Below are positions 12,833-22,968 of a stretch of 64,000 nucleotides of DNA, piece after piece; the stretch's first letter is position 1; every line of letters begins with the position of its first letter. Source of the DNA: Novakomyces olei. Lineage: Eukaryota > Ascomycota > Novakomycetes > Novakomycetales > Novakomycetaceae. Made by a program: the position numbers and the translations under genes. The stretch is from the NCBI GenBank assembly GCA_016906335.1, contig JADEYG010000009.1, forward strand, positions 983,001 through 1,047,000, written 5' to 3'. Below the pieces are notes generated by a model, which did no database searches, had not been told where the DNA came from, and was given only the letters and a program-made list of their open reading frames with translations.

Positions 12833-14538
12833 ATGTCGGCGCGGCCGAGTGTGAACGTAACCGCAATTGAACGCATAGGGCGTAAAGATCTCATTGTCAA
12901 GTTTGATGCGCATGTAAGATTGTCTCCATTCCTATTTCAAAGGCAATCTAACGTTTAGGTAACGTTGCCGCAGTACCGTACATCGCAGTACCGCGATGTA
13001 CGACGCACTTTCGCAGAGTTTGGCAAACTGGCCGACTACTTGATTGCAACGTACCCAGAGTGTATCATACCCGCTGTGCCGTTGAGTGTCACCGCGTTTG
13101 GAGCGGGCACAGAGGAAGATGAGCGGCTGACACGGGCAAACATGCAACACTGGTTTAACATTGTTCTTTCAAAGACGCCGCTGGCACCAGATGAGGAGAT
13201 TCGATTCTTCATAGAGTCTGACTTTGGCTACTCGCCCATGATTAATAAGGGCAATCCTACAAGCGGCCTTAAACGGCGCGCAATCAAGGCGCAGGGACCC
13301 CCACCGGAGACTACACCCGAACTGGCGGCAGCAAGAGGTGCTATAAAGCAGTTTTATGTAGAAACTGCTCATACTTTGACTAAGCTGGATAAAGTTTTGA
13401 AGGCGCGGAAACGTATGGTGTTTGATTTCAGAGTTCCCCTTTTTTTTTTTATCTGGGTTTGGGATATTTTCATCACTGCTGATTTAAATTATTTGGGATT
13501 CGATCAGTGGTTTATAACTGTTGCTCGTGACGATACGTTTGTCCTTTGTTGTCTGTCTTTGTCTTTTTTATACGTTGATGGTTTAAAGCATTTTACATTT
13601 TTCTTTTATTCTATCCAATTGTCTACCCCTTTCCTTGTATCTTCAACTTTTCTAGTATGGATGATGAAAATGTTTGATTCTTGTCGCTTGTATTACAGTT
13701 CCCTCCCAACTCCCTCCCAACTTGTCTCTCTTTTTTCCCACATTTCCCAATCTAACATTGCGCAGACTTAAGCCTGGCACAGGTCGAGACGGGCGGCCGT
13801 ATTGCCGCCCTCGGCACTTCAGAAACACACGCTGGTATGGCTAACGCGTTTACGCGTTTTGGACGCGTAATTCAGTCAGTTGGGGATTGTATGTCTGTAC
13901 ACGCGACAGTAGAAGCCGGAACCCTGGGCGACGCGTTACGTTACCACAGTCACGACGCATTTATCGTGAAGGAGACCCTAACTAACCGCAATTTAATGGT
14001 ACGGGACTTGATTGCCGTACAAAACAGCACACGGGCAAAACAGCAAACTGCCTCTAAAATGAGAACGTCATCAAATATCAGCCCAGCTAAAGTCGATGAG
14101 GCAATTTCGGCTATGGAAGAGGCTCAACGTCAAGAATCGCATTTGGCCCAGCGCGTGCAGGCAGTCACGGATAACCTGGTACGTGAGGCCAGATCGTGGA
14201 CTAACCATACTTCTCGTGAGATGCGAAGTACCCTCGTACTTTATGCTCAACGGCAGATTGATACTGAGCGTAAAGTACTGAATGTATTAGAGTCTGTTCG
14301 CTCTGATATTCGTAATATCGACGGGTCTGGAGGCCTTTCGCGTTTAGGCAGGGAGAATTTGCGGCACCGTGCTTCTTCACAGTCTGGAACTGGGAGTGTG
14401 GCGGGAGATGAGTGGAGTGGGGTTACTCGTGCTTCACAGAACGTTAGTCCACCGAAATCGCGGACTCGGCCTGTCGTGGGGGCTCAGGCTGGCCGAATTG
14501 ATGCTAGATCTGCAGCCTCGTTTTTGGCCTCTTCTTGA
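12833..14538 (+). CDS. VPS17: Vps17, PX-BAR sorting nexin of retromer
   Basis: Exons 12833-12913, 12959-13412 and 13766-14538 give 435 residues; introns are 45 and 353 nt. The PX domain at about residues 10-120 contains the diagnostic QYRTSQYRDVRRTFAEF and ends FFIESDFGYSP. The BAR region at about residues 175-385 contains ETHAGMANAFTRFGRVIQS, DALRYHSHDAFIVKETLTNR and the C-terminal DIRNIDGSGGLSRLGRE motif typical of Vps17. Vps17 pairs with Vps5 on endosomes to tubulate membrane for endosome-to-Golgi recycling. The second donor (C/GTATGG) was chosen because it alone gives the right phase with the CAG acceptor at 13765. The protein is a little shorter than yeast Vps17 (551), mainly in the N-terminal disordered part. 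Confidence 0.9.
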
Positions 14539-15233
14539 TGCTTTGGTTTTTGTAATTAAACGTTTAAAACAAAGTATTCCGAGATATTGGATAGGTGTAA
14601 GTTTAATTCTTCTAGTTTTTATTTGTCTTATCTACGATCCTTCGTTCTTCTTTTGCCTTTGATTGTTGAAATGTTTTACAGAGCTTGCCTGGTCACCATC
14701 GTGCATTGCGCGTTTATTTTTCCTTTTGTAATCGACTTTACGATTAGTGCATCGTCTGATATGCGCTCGGGTTAGTATTTCCATGGCAGCATTCAATACA
14801 TCACCCCATTTGAGTAGAAGATGTCCACCAATTCGAAATGACAAAAAGTTAGATATAGCAAACGGACAAGAATTTCTGTCTCTGTCATAGAGACTAGAGA
14901 GACTCGTTAGCAAACCTCTGCTTTGGTCTAAAATAACACAATTATCTCGTGCTTCGATGGAATTTACGTGTAAGAGCTTCAATTCAAGTATAATAAAACT
15001 GTATTCTTCCACCTTTACTAATTTGTATTCTAATACTCTAATCTATGTTACTGCTAAAGTTAGATTTCATATTCCACCCACTTTTCCGCCGTACTAAAGT
15101 ACTAAGTCCATCACTAAAAGTATAGTTCCTTGGCTCGTACGTACGTCAATGTTAGATACAAAGTTAGAAATAAATAATATACTGTACTCTGGCCTAAAGT
15201 AGTGATTGTCACGTACATGACCCAGTTCATGGC
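14539..15233. promoter_or_regulatory. VPS17 3' end and cyclin gene promoter
   Basis: A 0.7 kb gap between two plus-strand genes. The right part should hold the cyclin promoter. Nothing else recognisable is present. Confidence 0.4.
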
Positions 15234-16168
15234 ATGGACAGGTTTGCAAATGCCGTCGCTTCGCCCGCGCGAATAGCGGACACGCCGTCACGGCGCAACG
15301 GCATATCCGAAAGGCAAGAGCTTGATTATCGTGCAGAGATGGCCAGGCTGGTCCAGTCCTCTGGGCAATTGCTTGAACTGTGAGTTACCTGACGAGAGTA
15401 GTTTCTCATTTACCTTCAACTTTACCTTTTCTCTACGGTTTTGTTTTCAGAGTACTCATGACAGACGTCAATCTACCATTGGTGTCGCTCAAGTTCTCCT
15501 GCAGCAATACTACTTTATGGCGCGCATAGACGTTGAGCAAATAGACGCGACTGCCATGGCTGCTATACTTTTGGCCTGTAAACTTTCAGAAAAGAGTGTC
15601 AACGTGCGGCACATTGTGGGCACCTTTTACTACATTGAAAACGGCCGTATAATTGACGCTTTTGGAGAGGTAACTATGTCCATTTGCACGCGTTTTTCTA
15701 TTTGTTTTATTTAATTTTTTATTATTGAATTTATTGGCCCGTCTTATTGTAACTTCATCAATTAGGGATTAATGGTAGGAATTCTATGATACACGGCGAC
15801 GGATGAATCAGGCTGAAATGGAGATTTTGAGACACATTGGCTTTGATACCAACATTACCCTACCATACCCCTTTCTCATAAATTATATACAAACTCTAGG
15901 TCTCGCTGGTAATCGTTCCTTCGTACAAACTGCCTGGGAACACGTCAACGGGCTTTTGTGGACAATCCTGCCCGCTGTATACCAGCCGCATGTGCTTGCC
16001 TGTGCTGCTCTGTTCCTGGCCGCCAGGAAACATGCCGTGAAGCTTCCACCGGACTGGCACCTTGTTATGGATACAGAGCTTTTAGATATTGTACAAACAG
16101 CAGCGTACCTCAAAGGATTTTATGTACGTCAATCCTTACCAGTCGCTAAAGGCGCCGTGAAAAAATAA
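15234..16168 (+). CDS. Cyclin L-type cyclin (transcription/splicing cyclin)
   Basis: Exons 15234-15379, 15453-15669 and 15779-16168 give 250 residues; introns are 73 and 109 nt. The first cyclin box spans about residues 25-135, with RQSTIGVAQVLLQQYYF and ATAMAAILLACKLSEKSVNVRHI. The second contains NQAEMEILRHIGFDTNI, SFVQTAWEHVNGLL and YQPHVLACAALFLAARKHAVKLP. The pattern, especially RxxxxVxxxF followed by ExxILxxxGF and the QPxxxACAxxxLAAR block, fits cyclin L/K/T-type transcriptional cyclins and is closest to cyclin L. Those partner a CDK11-type kinase and act in the nucleus on splicing and transcription. The RS-rich tail of animal cyclin L is missing, so a Ctk2- or cyclin K-like identity remains possible. 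Confidence 0.7.
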
Positions 16169-16769
16169 TAAAGATATTTTGAGTGCTTTTTGATCCAATT
16201 AGACAAAAGAAAGACTGGAATTGTGTGTATGTATGTATGTGTAGATACGTAAATACATATACATACAAGTACACGGCATCTGTACGTAATACATCATCTT
16301 TGCTTGCGGGGTCAATCTCTGGGTTTGTAGAGATTGATTATTTTATCTGTTCTCCATCGAGGTTTCTGTAAACCTTCAACCCTTTTTTGCACTGTAATCG
16401 TGCACAGACTAGAACGAAGTATATCGAGTCCAAATCATGACATTGCCTGTACTTGAGCATCTATCCATGATCTGATTAGATTTTGTCAACGCTGGAAGAT
16501 AAAGTCGTACCATAAGAATCATAATAGCTCAAAACAAGATCAGATTTTGCCAGTCAGGTATCGCAGTGGCTGATTGATAAATAAATCAAGCACGACGAAG
16601 TAAATTGAAAGCAGACGTTGTCTATCAAGTCAGAAATCCAATTTGAAGCAAACAAGAAAAATAATAACAAAAATAGTACAGAAGCAAATAGAAACAAATA
16701 AAACAAAAATAAATTAAAATAAATTAAATAAATCGAAATGATGGGTATGAAAAATGGAGGCTATAGCAA
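16169..16769. other. Convergent gap between cyclin and CSN6
   Basis: A 0.6 kb gap between converging 3' ends. It contains a (GTAT)n-like run near 16226-16270 and A-rich DNA near 16655-16735. I see no gene. Confidence 0.45.
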
Positions 16770-17894
16770 TCAACGGGTAAACACTACCTCTTGCAATTTC
16801 AAGGTCGAGCTAAACACGCTTGTAATATCACGGAGAGACTGCACGCTATTCGCATCATCTGTAAACCTATCACCCACTGGTTTTGGCCAGTTGGCAATAG
16901 CATCAATACGTCTCAAAAGCGCCGCATTAGGCTCTTCACCCTCTTGTACACGTTGCACATACGCGCGAAGCCCAAGCAAACGCTCCCGCAACATCTCCAC
17001 AGCAGCCTTTTGTTCACGTAAGTGTAAAAGTACTAAAGTTAGAAGAGTCGCAAATAATATATATTAAAGAGGAACAAAATCTAGTCTTGGCACTTACAGC
17101 GCATGTTCCGTGATGTATCCCGCGGTTTTGTTTTCGTTACGTGCTCGATAGCAATTCGTTCTTCTTCTGTCATTTCCATTCGACACTGAAGAGGAGCAAA
17201 GCGCGTTGTACGCTTTGAACTATCGTAAATGCCTTCGTAAGCAGCCAAGGGTAATTCTGATGCAGAGTGAGACTTGTGGAAAGCTTCGACGTCCAACAAG
17301 AGCAAAATTGGCGCTGCTACTATTTCCTGGACCGCTGTATAAGCGGCCAAGTGTGCAGACTCTGGAGTTTGGCCGTAAGCAAAGATCCCAGACACCTCGA
17401 GATCAGGAGCTATCTCCTTGACTTAATTCTTAGCAATTAAACGATGGTAAACAGATTAGGAAGCAAACCCGTCTGGAACAACAAAAAAACATGGGAGCAG
17501 TCTTACACTGAGATTCACGTAGCTTCAAAAACTCCATATCAATAGATCCGTCCTGTACAGGTACATCACATGCAGCACGAACTGTAAGTCGCCGGCCAGT
17601 TTGTTCACCGATCAAAGCGCCAATGAGGTTTTGTTGCTCAATACTTGCATTGGAAAGAGCCACTTTGTTGCGAGTGTATATATCTGATATTGACAGCAAC
17701 GCTACGGGCGAAATAAGAACCTCGAGGCCGCTGGACGCTGCTTCCTGCGCTACCAGTTCCGTCATGTCGTATGTGCACTGTGAACTTTTGTGAATGACAC
17801 CAGTATAGTGTAACAATACGTTTGTATGTGTAGTGTCTAAATAGACAGAAGTACCACCAATTTGGCAGAAAGTTACTGCTGTTTGTACGTGCAT
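16770..17894 (-). CDS. CSN6: COP9 signalosome subunit 6 (MPN- protein)
   Basis: Exons 17894-17507, 17421-17098 and 17032-16770 give 324 residues; introns are 85 and 65 nt. The MPN domain covers about residues 50-190: VLISPVALLSISDIYTR, NLIGALIGEQTGRRLTVRAACDVP, then the spliced FKEIAPDLEVSGIFAYG segment. The JAMM zinc motif is absent, as expected for CSN6 rather than CSN5. The C-terminal helices (LREQKAAVEMLRERL) fit the subunit-assembly domain. CSN6 pairs with CSN5 in the complex that removes Nedd8 from cullins. Rpn8 and eIF3f/h share this fold, but the NLIGALIGEQTGRRL pattern and size favour CSN6. It is transcribed divergently from the SLD7-like gene over 231 bp. Confidence 0.75.
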
Positions 17895-18125
17895 ACTAGT
17901 GTTGATATTTAATGTTCAGAGTAACTTTATTGAGGAAAATACAGTCTGCGCAGTACATTTTTGCCTTGAATAAAGTACAGGCAGACGCGTATTGCTTTTG
18001 AATATTAAGTTTCTCTAACTTTTTACTTACAATTCACCACTTTATCCCCACTTTAAAGTACGGTACGCTTTGAAGTACGCGTTCCATCAGCTGTTGACTT
18101 TGAACGGGAGAACAGATGCGCGCCT

Positions 18126-19344
18126 ATGCCAAATGCATGGACAGGCAGAGTAGACTCGAGCGCGTTTAGGGCTGAGTATGGCAATTATCACAATGGCAAG
18201 TTTTTCTCACCAATTGTTTCTAACGCTATACAGTACCTCGAGAATTGGAACAGATCAAACTTACATCGGCCGGCGCACGGTGGCTAAGTGAAATTGGCGA
18301 CCTACGGCTTTTGCGCGTAATAAATGTCGAAAATGTGCCTTATTGGCTTTTTGATGGGGGTCATGCTTTAATGTACGTGGTATTTGTCAACCATGCTAAA
18401 CACGTGAAAGGGAAACAACAAGCCAAAAGACGCGGCAATGCATAGAGGATATTTTGAACGCGGTATGCGGCTTTTATCCCTTTAAGTTTTCCGCTCTTTT
18501 CGTTAATTTTCCGATGCTATAAATGCCTTTCTTCAATTCAACTTTAATTACTGCAATCTAACGGTATATAGTACGAGGGAAACGCAGCGCTTTTGTTGGA
18601 AGCTTCTACAAGTCTATTATTGGGAATCCCTCATAATGGAGAAATTGTAGTGCGGTACATTAGCCAGCGCAAACGGGAACTGCTACAGTCTCTGCTGTCT
18701 ATTAAATTAGAGGAAGAAGAGGACGATGGACCCTACTTTATCGATGTGGCAGATGGAGAAAGCAGGACACGTCATGAAAGCTTGGCCGCTCGTTTTGATG
18801 CATTGGCAGGGAATGGGGCGAAGAAAAGAAATCCGATTGAGAGGCTTATGCCGACATTGGTCCGACGTAGAGAAGGTTCAGTGCCTGCACCGGCTCTTAA
18901 TGATTCGTTCCAAAAAGATTCAAAGACGTCATTGACGCGCGAGATGGAAAAGGCAAAATTGCCCTTGTCACTGCGAACGACCGGTGCCTTGGATCCTGTT
19001 AAAGCGGTAGGCTTCTATTTTATTTTTTGTTGTATTGTAATATATTTATTTATTTTTTCTATTTATTTATTTTTTCTATATATTTATTTTTCTCTTCATT
19101 TATTCAACTGTTTAGTTATTTCTTTGACAGGCTTGTACTTAATGTTTAGCCGGCCATTGAAAAGCTGGTCCAGGCGGCTCTAAGATTGCACGGAGTCTTG
19201 GAAGAGAGCAATCCAGAATATGAACAATTGTACAGTATGACGTTGCAGGCTGCCACGTTTGCTGTACGAAATCATACGAGAATAGATGCTCAGAATGCTA
19301 TGCGAATAGTTGACGATTTGCTAAGAATTTTCACGGGACGGTAG
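18126..19344 (+). CDS. SLD7: Sld7-like DNA replication initiation protein
   Basis: Exons 18126-18195, 18234-18379, 18572-19006 and 19150-19344 give 281 residues. The C-terminal exon carries the Sld7_C-type pattern: AIEKLVQAALRLHG, EYEQLYSMTLQAATFAVRNH and MRIVDDLLRIFTG. The middle is polar, and the N-terminus contains LRLLRVINVENVPYWLF. In yeast, Sld7 binds Sld3 and helps load Cdc45 at origins. The first intron (38 nt) uses a GC donor, GCAAGT, with TCTAAC and CAG. Intron 2 is 192 nt and intron 3 is 143 nt. The second donor (GTG/GTATTT) is the least certain junction. Assignment rests mainly on the C-terminal pattern, so the name is moderate confidence; the gene model is better supported. Confidence 0.6.
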
Positions 19345-19499
19345 AAATGAGGCCCGCCTACATTTGTACGTTTACAATTACCTAGACATTGGGAATGCCG
19401 CCTTTCAAATAGCCAAATAAACGCGTCTATTCTGAGCCAAGCAAGTCAAACAATACATTTCTCTATGGAGCATATCTCGATGGAGCGATACATTAGCAA

Positions 19500-19922
19500 T
19501 CAGTTCATAATCAAGTAGATTGTCTTTGGCTCTTTCGGCAAGTTATGATTGCCCCGAACCTGTATCTTTAATCCTTTGGCGCTACCAGAAAAGTCACTTT
19601 TAAACCCAAGAATCCTCTGCACATTAATTAAAGTTGAGTTATTTCCCGATTAGATATCCGTGCGACAGATCGGCTCTACATACGTAAAAGATCACTAAAT
19701 ATTGTATGTGTATATATATATGTGTGATACGTCATATTCAAACATTAGATTGGCGAGTACGAGACGAGATATATAATAAAAGTAGCGCACGTTAAAAGTC
19801 CCGATAAGTATATCCTCAATTACCACTTTTGCAGCTCCACCAGCCTGATCCAAAGCAGGGACGTGTACGTCTATTTGAAATGCTGCAGCGGCAACGTGCT
19901 CACTCAACCAATCTCGGACCGA
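19500..19922 (-). CDS. Small spliced hypothetical gene, 5' end unresolved
   Basis: Two exon-like blocks lie between the SLD7-like gene and the IFRD gene. Block A, 19922-19824, encodes SVRDWLSEHVAAAAFQIDVH and continues to GGAAKV. Block B, 19616-19500, encodes RILGFKSDFSGSAKGLKIQV and ends KTIYLIMN then stop. They join in phase 0 through a GTAATT donor and a TTAATTAATGTGCAG acceptor, a 207-nt intron. Composition looks like real protein and neither frame holds stops. No ATG precedes block A in frame, so a short first exon should lie upstream (for example ATG near 20040) or the model is wrong. I do not recognise the family and propose no function. Confidence 0.35.
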
Positions 19923-20078
19923 CTTTAAACAACTTCAAACAGCTTTAAACACTCAACACTTACACTTTACACTTTACACTTTACGATTTACACTAAACAC
20001 TCAACCAACTTGAACGACTAACTACCTCTAACCAAACACATTGTCTCTATAAAAAGTAGGGCAAGGCAGCAGACTGCA
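19923..20078. promoter_or_regulatory. IFRD gene promoter with ACTTTAC repeats
   Basis: Short direct repeats of ACACTTT/ACTTTACA lie at about 19958-20000, just upstream of the IFRD start codon. They may be promoter elements or the first-exon region of the small minus-strand gene. Confidence 0.35.
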
Positions 20079-21398
20079 ATGTCGTCATCCTCGCCGCTTC
20101 GTAAGCACGTGCTGCGGCAGGCGGGGATCCGTACGAGTACAAAATCGACGCCAGCGTCTTCGCGAGGCGGTTCAGAGGACGAGTCGGACACGAGTCTGGC
20201 TACGCAAAACGAAAGTCTTACCGAGCAAGACTCGGTGCCGTGGCCGACGGAGGTGAGGGAGACAGTTCGAGACTTGGCGGACCGGCGCAGTGGGATCGGC
20301 TCGGCCGAGGGCAGAAAAGAGCGGTTTAGTAGGGCTGTTCGGCTGTTGGCGCAGCACTATTGCCACGACGCTCTTGCAGACGACGAGGCAGAGCTTTTTG
20401 CCGCAGCTGCCCGCTCTCTGCGCTCACCGCGGTCAGAGTCAGAGGCGGTTCTTGCGAGCCAAATGCTCACACTCGCCTATCTAACTTTCCCCGGCAACGA
20501 GCAAGTGTGGCCTGCGACAGTGCCTATCGTTAAAACTGCCATCAGGGAAAACCCTGACTCTGGAGTAGTAGCGGCAGCACTAACTGCTCTCGCTGTAGCG
20601 GTGCTCGTGTACTGTGAGGGCGAGACAGAGGCAGCAGAGTGTGCTGCCTCTCTGCTCTCCATCGTAGAATCTGACGGAGCCAGTGTGGGAGCACTGGACG
20701 ACGAGACTGTAGTCGCCTCGGCCATTGAGGCTTTAGCGTGTGTAGTAACCTGCCTGCCCGAGGACAGCCTGCAGCCAATTGGCGATCGCACAGTGGCAGC
20801 CCTGCGTGACCAGCTCGAGTCTGGTTCCAGCGCCGTCCGGTCTGCCAGCGGAGAGTGCCTCGCTCTTGTCTGCCAAGTCTGTGCTGCCGCTGGACACTTG
20901 GCCGTAAGAAATGAAGAGGAAGTGGATGCGCTCACAGACAAACTGGCGGCTCTCGCTACTGTATCGTCAAAGAGAATCTCCAAGGCCGCCCGGCGACAGC
21001 ACCATACACTGTTCCGAGCAGTACTGCGCACTGTTCAGGCTCAGGGCGAAGAGTGCTTTGAAGACGAGACTCTTCGGTTTGGAAGGCGAACCGTCTACCA
21101 CGTAGACTCCTGGCGCAAGGCGGTAAGGTTAAAGGTGCTGCGCAAGGCGATCCCGTACGGCCTGCATGTTCACTTTGCCCGTAACCCTGTTGTCCAGTCT
21201 GCTCTCGAGTACAGCGGACCAGCTGTCGTCTTGGACAAGCAGGACGAGGAGGAGGAGGGCGATTTAATTGGCTCTGACTCGGACAGTGGCCGCGACAGGC
21301 ACTCGCGTATCTACAACAGGAACACCGCCAAGGCTCACACGGAGGCTATAAAGGCCAGCAGGCGGTCAAAACTGGAGGCTGTCTTTCAGAACGATTAG
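20079..21398 (+). CDS. IFRD-family protein (interferon-related regulator homologue)
   Basis: Single exon, 439 residues. A polar N-terminus of about 60 residues precedes a helical HEAT-like IFRD domain to about residue 330. The IFRD C-terminal motif follows: AIPYGLHVHFARNPVVQSAL, then SRIYNRNTAKAHTEAIKASR. Animal IFRD1/IFRD2 and plant and fungal relatives share this layout. IFRD2 and related proteins have been reported on translationally inactive ribosomes, so ribosome association is a reasonable inference. Acidic clusters (DKQDEEEEGD, SDSDSG) lie just before the last motif. The ATG at 20079 is the first in frame and directly follows the short promoter. Confidence 0.85.
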   Translation: MSSSSPLRKHVLRQAGIRTSTKSTPASSRGGSEDESDTSLATQNESLTEQDSVPWPTEVRETVRDLADRRSGIGSAEGRKERFSRAVRLLAQHYCHDALADDEAELFAAAARSLRSPRSESEAVLASQMLTLAYLTFPGNEQVWPATVPIVKTAIRENPDSGVVAAALTALAVAVLVYCEGETEAAECAASLLSIVESDGASVGALDDETVVASAIEALACVVTCLPEDSLQPIGDRTVAALRDQLESGSSAVRSASGECLALVCQVCAAAGHLAVRNEEEVDALTDKLAALATVSSKRISKAARRQHHTLFRAVLRTVQAQGEECFEDETLRFGRRTVYHVDSWRKAVRLKVLRKAIPYGLHVHFARNPVVQSALEYSGPAVVLDKQDEEEEGDLIGSDSDSGRDRHSRIYNRNTAKAHTEAIKASRRSKLEAVFQND

Positions 21399-21553
21399 CC
21401 GGCACTGGCTCTGAATTTTTCTAGACCACTTGGAGATGGAGATGGAGATGGATGCTCCTTTTTTGGTTTCAGTTAGCCACTGCTGGCCCTCTGGCCATCG
21501 TGTGTATCGTGGAGTCTATTGAATTTACCAATGTCCCGTCAGCTTGATGTTTA

Positions 21554-21592
21554 CAAGGCAGGCTCAGTGGGCTATGCTACCCACTGGCCTTG
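21554..21592. other. Strong imperfect hairpin downstream of IFRD gene
   Basis: CAAGGC, a 5-nt bulge AGGCT and CAGTGGG on the left arm pair with CCCACTG followed directly by GCCTTG on the right arm, around an 8-nt loop. That is 13 base pairs. The hairpin is flanked by similar CTTGATGTTT sequences on both sides. It lies about 160 bp after the IFRD stop codon, so it could be a 3' UTR structure or part of an unrecognised small RNA. Confidence 0.5.
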
Positions 21593-21845
21593 ATGTTTTG
21601 TGTACACTATTTAGGTTTGTTTCGGTGCAGGAATAGTCATATTAGGTGTGTCTACATAAACATTCGTCAAAGATAATCGTCGTGCCAGTACAGTGCCAAA
21701 AGTGCGTACTTGTCACGCTCGTCGTATACTGCCATGAACACGTAATGTTTTACTCTCGCTTTTGATAGGAACGGGCCCATCTGCGAATGGGAGGGCACGG
21801 TGTTCAGTTTTTACTAATCTGTAACAAATGCATCTGCCGAGAAAT

Positions 21846-21945
21846 TGACTCAAGATTAAATCGACTTGTTAAATCATAACTACTTGTTTAATCATATCTA
21901 CTTTACTTGTTAAATCATATCGACTTGTTAAATCACATCGAGCTC
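21846..21945. repeat. Degenerate 18-bp tandem repeat upstream of TMEM234
   Basis: About four imperfect copies of a unit resembling CGACTTGTTAAATCATAT occur in tandem and end about 20 bp before the TMEM234 start codon. They lie in its core promoter or 5' UTR. Confidence 0.7.
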
Positions 21946-21962
21946 CAAAAACGCGTCTCCAG

Positions 21963-22489
21963 ATGGACGTGATTAAAGCAGTAGTGGGCTTCATACTGGT
22001 CGGCGGTAGGCTGTATACAAAACGCAAACTAACACGCAGCTTGTTGGGGCTTGACGAACCCGTTTATTGCAGTCGGCGCCAAACGCGCCTACGCCAATTT
22101 GGACCAGCAAGTCGATGGCGAAGAGTACGATGAGTCTGTGCCAGAGACACGGTGGGCGGGTGTATTGGGATTTATAAGGCAAAAAGCCAAGGCACTCCGC
22201 CTCGTCCTGTTAACCCCGAGCTACTTGGTCCCATTGGCAATTAACTTGAGCGGCGGACTCGTTTATTTCTACTTTCTCGGCCAGGCCGATGTAACACTTG
22301 CCGTGCCTATTTGCAAGTACTTAGACATACATAACATTCTCCTGGTTTAACAATTCTAGTTCTTTTGCTTTTGTTTTCACTGCTATCGGGCAATGGGCTT
22401 TGACTGGATCCGTTCCCGACCGGTTTGCCGTTCTCGGCAGCGTGCTCGTCGTGGCGGGCGTAGCCCTGTGCGTGCGCAGCAAGGTCTAG
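21963..22489 (+). CDS. TMEM234: TMEM234 family small multi-pass membrane protein
   Basis: Exons 21963-22005, 22040-22316 and 22360-22489 give 149 residues; introns are 34 and 43 nt. The joined N-terminus MDVIKAVVGFILVGACWGLT then NPFIAVGAKR is the family signature, and the LSGGLVYFYFLGQADVTLAV block and the C-terminal NSFAFVFTAIGQWALTGS match TMEM234. Four hydrophobic segments are expected, as in small EamA/DMT-like transporters. Function in fungi is unknown; the protein probably sits in an internal membrane. The 34-nt intron has GTAGGC, CAAACTAAC and CAG, and its removal restores the conserved GACWGLTNPF motif exactly, so the junction is secure. The gene converges on PHO89. Confidence 0.88.
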
Positions 22490-22968
22490 CTAGTATAATC
22501 CGTGCGCACAACGGGGGTTAGGGTTAACAAGGAAATGCCGTGTGTCAATTAGGGTTAGTTAGGGTTAGTTGCTTTTAGTGTCGCAAAGCGTCGGCTAGTG
22601 TGAGTTGGGTCGCGGTGGGCGGACCGGTTTGGTGGGCAATGGTATATTCTAAAAGGCCGGCGCAGATAGGCGGTGGTGGCGTTTTACACTGGGACAAAAG
22701 AATGCAATATATGTTGTACAATTGCAAGAGTTTGGCAACTGCAATTGGAGCCTTTGCTGATAAAAGATCAAAACTATGAATTAAACTAGTACGCAATTTA
22801 TGCGATGTATAATACAGAAAACATTGTGGTGCATGTACAGTGAGCGAGTCTACGAGTGCTGACGACTGAGTATATACTGCATAAATGTATTATATACAAT
22901 TACGGTATAACCCGCTCGGCAGTATACGCAAAACCATAAACTTTTCGACTCAGGCAAGCAAGGCCGGG
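22490..22968. other. Convergent gap with telomere-like repeats
   Basis: The gap between TMEM234 and PHO89 3' ends holds TTAGGG-type blocks at 22513-22570. The remainder is AT-rich and a 73-codon minus frame at 22575-22796 has no support as a gene. Confidence 0.5.
22513..22570. repeat. Interstitial TTAGGG telomere-like blocks
   Basis: GGGTTAGGGTTAA at about 22516-22528 and AATTAGGGTTAGTTAGGGTTAG at about 22548-22569 contain four TTAGGG or GTTAGGG units. In ascomycete yeasts, TTAGGG is also the site of the general factor Tbf1. Confidence 0.7.

Larger units (their letters stand above)
21399..21962. other. IFRD 3' region and TMEM234 promoter
   Basis: A 0.56 kb gap between two plus-strand genes. 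It contains a strong two-part hairpin at 21554-21592 and a tandem repeat at 21846-21945, each listed separately. No tRNA or coding frame is evident. Confidence 0.5.

Noticed and set aside
22513-22570. Telomere or chromosome-end origin for the TTAGGG block
   Set aside because: Only a few units, with ordinary conserved genes on both sides.
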